Positions 58,092-64,000 of a stretch of 64,000 nucleotides of DNA are shown piece after piece; the stretch's first letter is position 1; each line of letters starts with the position of its first letter. The position numbers were made by a program, and so were the translations under genes. Origin of the DNA: Emergomyces orientalis (Eukaryota > Ascomycota > Eurotiomycetes > Onygenales > Ajellomycetaceae); assembly GCA_002110485.1 (NCBI GenBank), contig MOWL01000072.1:124001-188000 (forward strand), read 5' to 3'. Under the pieces are notes generated by a model that worked only from the letters and a program-made list of their open reading frames with translations, was not told the DNA's origin and searched no databases.

Positions 58092-60362
58092 GTGGGGTGA
58101 GATAGGATGGGACGGGACGGGACGGGACGGGATAAGATGAGATATCCATGATATAAAAGGAAATTTTTATGCTTTGTTTTGTCGCATGCCATGTATATAC
58201 ATACACACGATGTCAATGTCTGATTTACAGCGAACTAATGATATTTTCATTTTAAGAGAAGAAATAATAATTCTGTCATTTTATTACTCGTCACTCAAAC
58301 AGATTGATCCATAGTCAAGCCACAGACAGAATCACAGCCAGATCTTTGTATATACAAATATCTATATCTTCATGTCCATCAGATAAAATTTTAATCATTC
58401 GAGTCTTCAACAGCTCTAAAGAGCCTCAGTGCTTGACTCTATGATGTGAATCATCACTTGAACCAAGATAAATCGAAACGAGGGGACAGAATGACATTTT
58501 TTTTTAAAAAAATAATAAAGTCTGACCCATCCGACAAGGCTTCTGCGATGAGATCCTCTTCAAGAGAACAAAAACAAGAACCTCACCACCGCTTTCCATA
58601 AGCTACAGACTTTTGGCATTAAAAAAATGGAGGTGAACTCCTCGCCTCAAGAATAAGCCCCATCGAGTTACTCGGTTAACACATATAATAAATACATGTG
58701 GAAACCAAGCAATCGCATGACTATCGAACCACGACGAATGGCAACCTATCCCTCGTAAAAAAACCCCGCCCCATCTAACCGCCATTGTATCCTCTGCAAA
58801 TAAAAGCAGAGTCGGGCTAGAAAAAGAGGCGAGCCCTCTCTCCTCTCTAAAAGAAGAGGGAAGAGAAGGGAAGGGAAAAGGCGTAAGCCGCAATGAAAAA
58901 TGCTTCTATGGCGGCGCGTTTCCGCATTGCCTGGCTTGTTTTATAAAGAAAACATATGAACCCTCGCGGTTTTAAAACGAGGGCGCAGGGTGTCCGGGGA
59001 CTTTCTCCCAAAGCTAGGAGTGACGGTTTGAAGAAATAAGAAAATAACTTTTGAAGGGTTATTGGCTTTTCTTCTGTGCGTAAGCTTTGAATGCGATTCT
59101 TTGAGCGAGGAGTTGGAGAAAGGAAGGAGGAGAGGTTGATGAGATTATTTTTTTTTTTTGGTTTTATCTTCTGTGGTTTGATGGGGGCTAGGGCAGATAC
59201 GGTTAGTTGGTAGTCTCACGTGATATACACGTCGGCCGTTTGTGTATTTGGTGGGTTTGTTCACAAGCTCGTACTCAGCATCATGCCCTGATTTTTATCT
59301 GTGTATATATCATGAATATGATATTTCCGGTTTTTATGTATTAATGAAAAACTAATTACTGAGTTATTTCTTAATCAAATTAATGATGGAGCCTCCAGTA
59401 GTCCAGTGGTGTGTCTGTATAAATTGCTAACATTTTTGGTTGGCGTTGAAATCGGATGCTTTCAGAGTGTTTTCCACCTCCAATGAAGGGGGGAGCTTCG
59501 GCAAAAGGCAGTTGAGGTTAGGCACAGTTAGCACTGACCACAAAGTATGCACTAAGAACGAACAACCTAACGACAGAAGCCCATCGTCCCAACTTTTAAC
59601 GACCACGAGCAAACTTCTTTTCCAGAACAGCTCAACCCTGAGAATATCCTCGATCCTAGACTTGCCAAGTGACATTGATATTCAAAGAGCTGAGTGACTT
59701 AGATGATGTCACGCAACAGGGACAATTCAACCTGGCTTATGATTCTAAGAATATCATTGAACATGCCAAAAGCCCCACCCACACACGGAATATAATTAGG
59801 CAAGGCCCATCACAATACCTGCACTCCAAACCCAGCTCATTATTGGATGCCAGTGCCCAGGGTGCTGCACATTAGTATGTTTAAAGCGCCAGGCTCAAGC
59901 TAGCACTGGCTATCGCATGAAGTGTTGATTGGCGTTCAGCAAGCCTTCCGCTCTTGGCATTGTGTCGGAAGATCTGGCAATGCGCTAACAGTGAAACTGG
60001 TACACCACAAGTGATGTCTTGTTGGCACGCCGCCAGGCATTTTCTGGGCAGTATTGCATAAATGTACACCATAGCCATAGTTAAGTTTGCTGTTTATTTA
60101 ATCAAAACATGTGCCGCTGAATTTTTGCTCGTCCAACCACAGGCCGCTTTGCAGCGTGCCAATTTTGAACTGGTGAACCACGAGGGAAGTCTCGCATGTA
60201 TAAATATGTTCCCCCGCACCTCAGAGGTTACTTCTGCTCTCATTAACCTAAGCCATAAACCAATCTTGACCGAAAGGAAAGCCTTCCACCCTAAAATTCC
60301 CCTTCTATTTCAGTAAAGATCAAGTCATAATTTTCCTTCTTCACCCACGATCTGAAATAAAC
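58092..60362. other. 2.3-kb interval without a convincing gene
   Basis: It contains (GACGG)4, poly-T tracts (58500, 59150) and AT-rich DNA. Frames at 59440-59697 and 59669-59875 overlap each other and show no family. The promoter of the small gene that follows is here. Confidence 0.55.
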
Positions 60363-60764
60363 ATGGCTCCCACCGTTGCTCTTAAGGTTGCCGTCTACCA
60401 GAACCCAGGCATCAAGCACTGGAGCCTGTTCATCGATGCAGCAGAGGCAGATAAAAAGACCACCATTCATCTCCTTGGTGCTCGCCAGAAATATTTCCTT
60501 GAAGTGAGGACGCCATCAGATGCAAACATTTTGAGTTCTCTTATCGAGCTGTGCTCCATATGTGAGATTGATGCAAGCAAGATTGAAACCGTCAAAAACA
60601 TCGCACATCAGATACATATCCGCAATGAGTTGTTTGATTATAGTTGCCAGGATTTCGTCCTCGAGGTTTTGGGTAAACTGGAACAAAATGGAGTTGTTGC
60701 AGACAGCGCGGACTATCAGAGCAAGAAAAGAACCCTCAAGGGCAAACGCGAAGCTTGGGAGTAG
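60363..60764 (+). CDS. small uncharacterised protein, possible NlpC/LRAT-like (permuted papain) fold
   Basis: 133 aa, single exon, ATG at 60363. The N-terminal half looks like two beta strands (LKVAVYQNP, HWSLFID, TTIHLLG, YFLEVR). The C-terminal half is helical, with YSCQDFVLEVLGKLE. The order His-bearing strand (H19 in KHWSLFI, also H36), then a Cys at the start of a helix (C95 in SCQDFV), is what permuted papain-like (LRAT/PPPDE/NlpC) folds show. That is a suggestion from pattern, not a match. The tail is Lys/Arg-rich. The coding look is strong and there is no intron. It sits next to a decayed kinase gene in a gene-poor zone. Function unknown. Confidence 0.75.
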   Translation: MAPTVALKVAVYQNPGIKHWSLFIDAAEADKKTTIHLLGARQKYFLEVRTPSDANILSSLIELCSICEIDASKIETVKNIAHQIHIRNELFDYSCQDFVLEVLGKLEQNGVVADSADYQSKKRTLKGKREAWE

Positions 60765-60910
60765 GGGGTTGAGTCGGGGAAACCGTAACCCGTCGGTTTG
60801 TTGTGAGATTTTTGATATGGTAGACGTCCCTGAGGATTTTTCTTCATGGAAAAATGGGGATTTCCGCTTTCCTTCTGTTCTGTAAATACCGTTCTCACAA
60901 ATTTATCAAA

Positions 60911-61663
60911 CTATATCTGTCCTCCAGTTCCACAAAAGGTTGCCCCAGAAACAGTCAACCAACCAGCGCATGGGAAATTGTAATGTTGAAAGGGAATCTG
61001 GCACATAGACATATCAATTGTCATCACACTAAATGCTGTTGTACGCTCATAGTATTCAAGAGAGAAACCACTCTCCTCCCAGTCAATAGTTCCAGTCACA
61101 ATATAGACATCTGTGTTGTTTGAAGGAAATTTTTCAACCATGATATTTTAGTTTCTTCAAATCACCATGTGCAAACACTGATCACTGAAGAGTTTCATTT
61201 TCCGTCTTCAAAAAAAAAGAGTGAAGCAGCTTGACATAGGAGATGCTTGCACCATGCTTTGCAGAGAATTGCAACTCATCAAATTATCTTGCAGTGATTA
61301 TACTCTTTTTTGCAAAAATTCCATGATCCTGTAATTCTTGACTCGTTCTTCATCTACATCTTCTACCTAGGATCCATCATTTTGGTGTAAACTTCTGAGT
61401 TGAGAGAATATCCAGTTCAGCTGTTTCTGAAGAGATAATTTTGCTTCATGAGAGAGACCTGGCCATGCCCCGTCAAGGGTGATGCCCAGGATATATGACA
61501 TGAACAGAGCACAGAAATTTCTAAATAAAATCAGACCATGAACTCTAGGGATTGGGGGTTCAGCTCCATGGTCAGTAAGGTATTCAAGATTGTGATACTC
61601 TGTTAGATCTCTGTCAGAAGGGAAGACTTTGGTTTTCAATTTCATCACTGCACTTGACTACAA
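60911..61663 (-). pseudogene. decayed APH-like (aminoglycoside phosphotransferase-type) kinase gene
   Basis: Fragments of one fungal APH/choline-kinase-like family protein in order but in different frames. About 61663-61640: VVVKC (ATP-lysine strand). 61648-61367: EYLTDHGAEPPIPRVHGLIL, ALFMSYILGITLDGAWPGLS, then a premature TAG. 61290-61190: FDELQFSAKHGASISYVKLL in another frame, with further stops. 61141-61000: YIVTGTIDWEESGFSLEYY (the IDWE element). A last phase ends in LVDCFWGNLLWNWRTDI at 60911. The catalytic HGD-type loop region is not seen intact. At least three frame changes or stops mean no functional product. It could not be made whole by splicing. Confidence 0.8.
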
Positions 61664-62722
61664 CTCCTCTAATGCTGAGGTCAAATAGCCTCTCAGAATG
61701 CAAATGAGTGATTTCAAAAACACCGCCAGCGCTGTTCTAAAGAAGAATAGCTATGGTTTATGCCGGAATACTTTGGGAGAAGCGCTGTAGCCTGGTTAGA
61801 CAGTGGGTAGAGGATACTGGCAGTTTTGACTCTAGAAAGCCTTTCGCGGAGCCAGTCGCAAGGTTCCTTTGACTGCTGTGGTTTAGCAGCTTTACCTTCG
61901 GCATTACCCAACTGTATATCCAGTCATAGTCTGATGGGAAACAATTGCACAGGTTGATCTAGGGGTGAGCACTGATCTCATCATGAAGATTGTTTATGGT
62001 TTGGAAATTGAGGAAGCCAACCTCAGAGAGCTCTTGATACTCTGCTACTCAATGGGCGCCCAGATATGCAGCTCCGATAACAGACAGAAGATCTGCGGAG
62101 GGGTTGTTTTCAGGGGTATCATGAAAGGCTTGCATCGGGTCTCGGTTCATTTGCGGGGGCATCGGGCCTGTCGAATGTAAGGATATTTCGGCCGTGGTTC
62201 AAGGTTGTTGCCATTGTTCGTAGAAAGTTCAAGGCACTGCGTAGGTTCAAAAAGTGACACGTACAGTGTGAGGTTGCAGACAATCGACGTTTTATTACGT
62301 ATTGGGATTTGTTACGAATCGACAGGGACAGAGTCATGTGGATTTGACTGAAGCTGGAGCGATGGCTTGGCTTGGCGGAGAGCCATAAGTGTGTTCAATT
62401 ACATCAAGACATGGGCGATTTTAGCAGGAGCCAATGAATCTCCCGCTGGCTCTAGGCCGTGGAAGTACACTAACTACATATGAAATAGCTGTGGCTGGAC
62501 TGGTTCTTGCCAGGAGAGTTACCCTGTGCTGAGAAGGAGGATGGATATAAGGGCAAAGATGCTCGCACTCATCCGGAGATGGAATATCCAAATATTTCAG
62601 AAACTACCTAGGTAACTAAACGAAGACAGATAGATATACACACAAACATGAACTCCGAACAGATTTAAAATTTAATAAAAAGAAACACACTCATTTCCGA
62701 GATCAATCACAACTATCCTTCT
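61664..62722. other. interval between kinase relic and NIFK-like gene
   Basis: Upstream side of the relic. A frame at 61714-61911 (minus; CDWLRERLSRVKTASILYP) may be more of the decayed gene, but family similarity is not clear. The NIFK-like 3' UTR lies at the right edge. Confidence 0.5.
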
Positions 62723-64000
62723 CTATGCCTTGCTCTTCTTCCCCTTAGACTTTTCTCCCTTCTTCTCCGATTTCCCTGCTGCTGCAGGGCTGGCTTTGCT
62801 CTTTTCACTCTTCGCCGGCTTCTCAGGGGTATCTGTCACCGCCTTCTCCGTCTTCGACGTAGATTTACCTTCCTTCTTCTGCTTCTCTGTGTCTCCAGTC
62901 TTCTTTGTCTCCTGTACAGAAGTATCCTTATCCTTCTTCTCTTTCTTCCCCTTCTTGGCTTTCTTTAGAGTAGTCCCGACTTCAGCAACAGGCTCATTGA
63001 GCTTCTCTACCTCCTTTGTCGCAGCCTCAATGGCAGCAGGCCGTTCTTGTTCTTTCGTAGATACCTCATTCTCCACGTAGTCAACAGTTCCCTGCTTCCC
63101 CTCCCCAGCAACAACAGCAGGAACAGCAACAGGAACCTCATCAACCCCCTTCAACGCCGGTATCTCAAACTCATAACCAAGTTTCTTCATCTTCTCCGCC
63201 CTGGCAACTCTCCTCGCCTCCTCCTGCTCGATCTTCTTAGACCACTGCTCCCTCGTCTTCCCCGCATCCATCCTACGCCTCTCAATAGCGTTCCAAGGTG
63301 TCCTCTTGAACCGTTTGTTCGCCCCTTTCCACAATTCCGGATGCACACTCTCCTTGGGCACATACTTGCATTTCATAATGTGGCCGAACATGAGATAGTT
63401 GTCCATCGTATCAGCGACGACTTGGGCGACAGAGGAGGAAGCGAACTCGATGAATGCGAAATGCTTGGATCTACCTGTGGTGCGGTTTCGAGAGAGGCGG
63501 AGTTGAGTGATGGGGCCAAATTGGGAGAAGTACGCGCGCATTTCATGCTCGTAGAAACCGTGCGGAACCCGACTGCAGTACGGTTTTGTTTTAGTTAGTC
63601 AATAAGGTCTTACCCTAAATATTATAAAAAATATTGTGATTCATATGTTGGTCAGTACATATGCAACGTACCCAACGTAGACAGTGCCTGGTTCCTCTGC
63701 TTCTGTGCCGTTCTTCTTCATCTTACGCAGCTTCCTCTTCATCTGCTTCGCATCTGGGATGGCTGGGACCTCCTTTCCAGGCTCAAATCCTTCGTCGCCA
63801 GATATATCCTCATCACCACTACTTTCAAACCCTTGGATCAAGGCGGCAGTCTGGTCGTCATCTTCTTCACCTTCACTTCCCCCATTCCCATCCTCTGCAA
63901 TTTTATTGGAGATTTCCTTGGAAGGTTCCGTGGCATCTTTGCTCTTCTTGTTAGATTTACCGGTGTTCGAAGCCTCCTTGCCAGAATCAACTTTCGTAGC
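62723..64000 (-). CDS. NIFK/Nop15-like RRM nucleolar protein, 5' end outside window
   Basis: Exons (minus): >64000-63672 and 63572-62723, joined across a 99-nt intron (GTACGT...CTGCAG). The first visible part is acidic (GFESSGDEDISGDEG) then basic (KQMKRKLRKMKKNG). The RRM begins TVYVG-RVPHGFYEHEMRAYF with RNP2 split at the intron and RNP1 as SKHFAFIEF. After it come MFGHIMKCKYVPKESVHPELW and a KRTPWNAIERRRMD block typical of the NIFK/Nop15 family. These act in late 60S (25S/ITS2) pre-rRNA processing. The last 130 residues are Lys/Glu/Ser-rich and disordered. No start Met can be assigned because the frame is still open at the window edge. Confidence 0.92.

Noticed and set aside
58111..58130. 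Telomere-like repeat
   Set aside because: GACGG units do not match the fungal telomere TTAGGG and there are only four.
59440..59875. Two overlapping plus-strand frames with ATG starts
   Set aside because: They overlap in different phases, no splice set joins them and no family was recognised.
1..64000. CRISPR arrays, prophage or bacterial operons
   Set aside because: The DNA is eukaryotic; no direct-repeat/spacer arrays or polycistronic arrangement were seen.

Overview
The window is nuclear DNA of a filamentous ascomycete. Genes have several short introns (about 50-110 nt, GT-AG, CTAAC/CTGAC-like branch sites), sit on both strands without operons, and include fungal signatures: three fungal-specific transcription factors (two with Zn2Cys6 clusters), a YAT-type amino-acid permease, a full-length ABCB pump and a Lag1 ceramide synthase. 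Protein character and the low gene density (about 17 genes in 64 kb, several 2-5 kb empty AT-rich intervals) fit Eurotiomycetes, perhaps Onygenales. The order is an inference, because no search was possible.

Layout: (1) 1-6,850: 3' end of a branched-chain aminotransferase gene (+), 5.2 kb without a credible gene, then a bZIP factor (-). (2) 6,850-12,020: gene-free, with an AT-rich patch, palindromes and microsatellites. (3) 12,020-21,720: CK2 beta (-), a Zn2Cys6 factor (-), a JmjC/cupin protein (+) divergent from it, and an amino-acid permease (-). (4) 21.7-24.9 kb: sparse. (5) 24.9-32.8 kb: Dap1-like haem protein (+), NOP4-like ribosome factor (-), ERCC1/Rad10 (+) divergent from NOP4, and a transcription factor lacking a recognisable zinc cluster (+). 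(6) 34-43.6 kb: decayed coding-like DNA, a 12-exon ABCB transporter (-) and a divergent Zn2Cys6 factor (+). (7) 45-58 kb: Lag1 (-), two uncharacterised membrane proteins facing each other, SERF (+), a PTAR1-like protein (-) and GET1 (+). (8) 58-64 kb: a small possibly NlpC-like protein (+), a clearly decayed APH-like kinase pseudogene (-) and the 3' part of a NIFK/Nop15-like gene (-) that runs off the window.

Most content is housekeeping: amino-acid metabolism and transport, kinase regulation, 60S ribosome biogenesis (two factors), nucleotide excision repair, sphingolipid synthesis, ER tail-anchored insertion and sterol/haem biology. Accessory character is limited to the ABC transporter/zinc-cluster pair and the zone around the kinase pseudogene. 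Gene models were built by hand from splice signals, reading phase and family similarity. Most junctions are phase-consistent; doubtful ones are flagged. I found no plausible new multi-gene system. The most distinctive observations are repeated use of AAG 3' splice sites, an in-frame stop just before a coding-like tail in Rad10, the small candidate permuted-papain protein, and the kinase relic.
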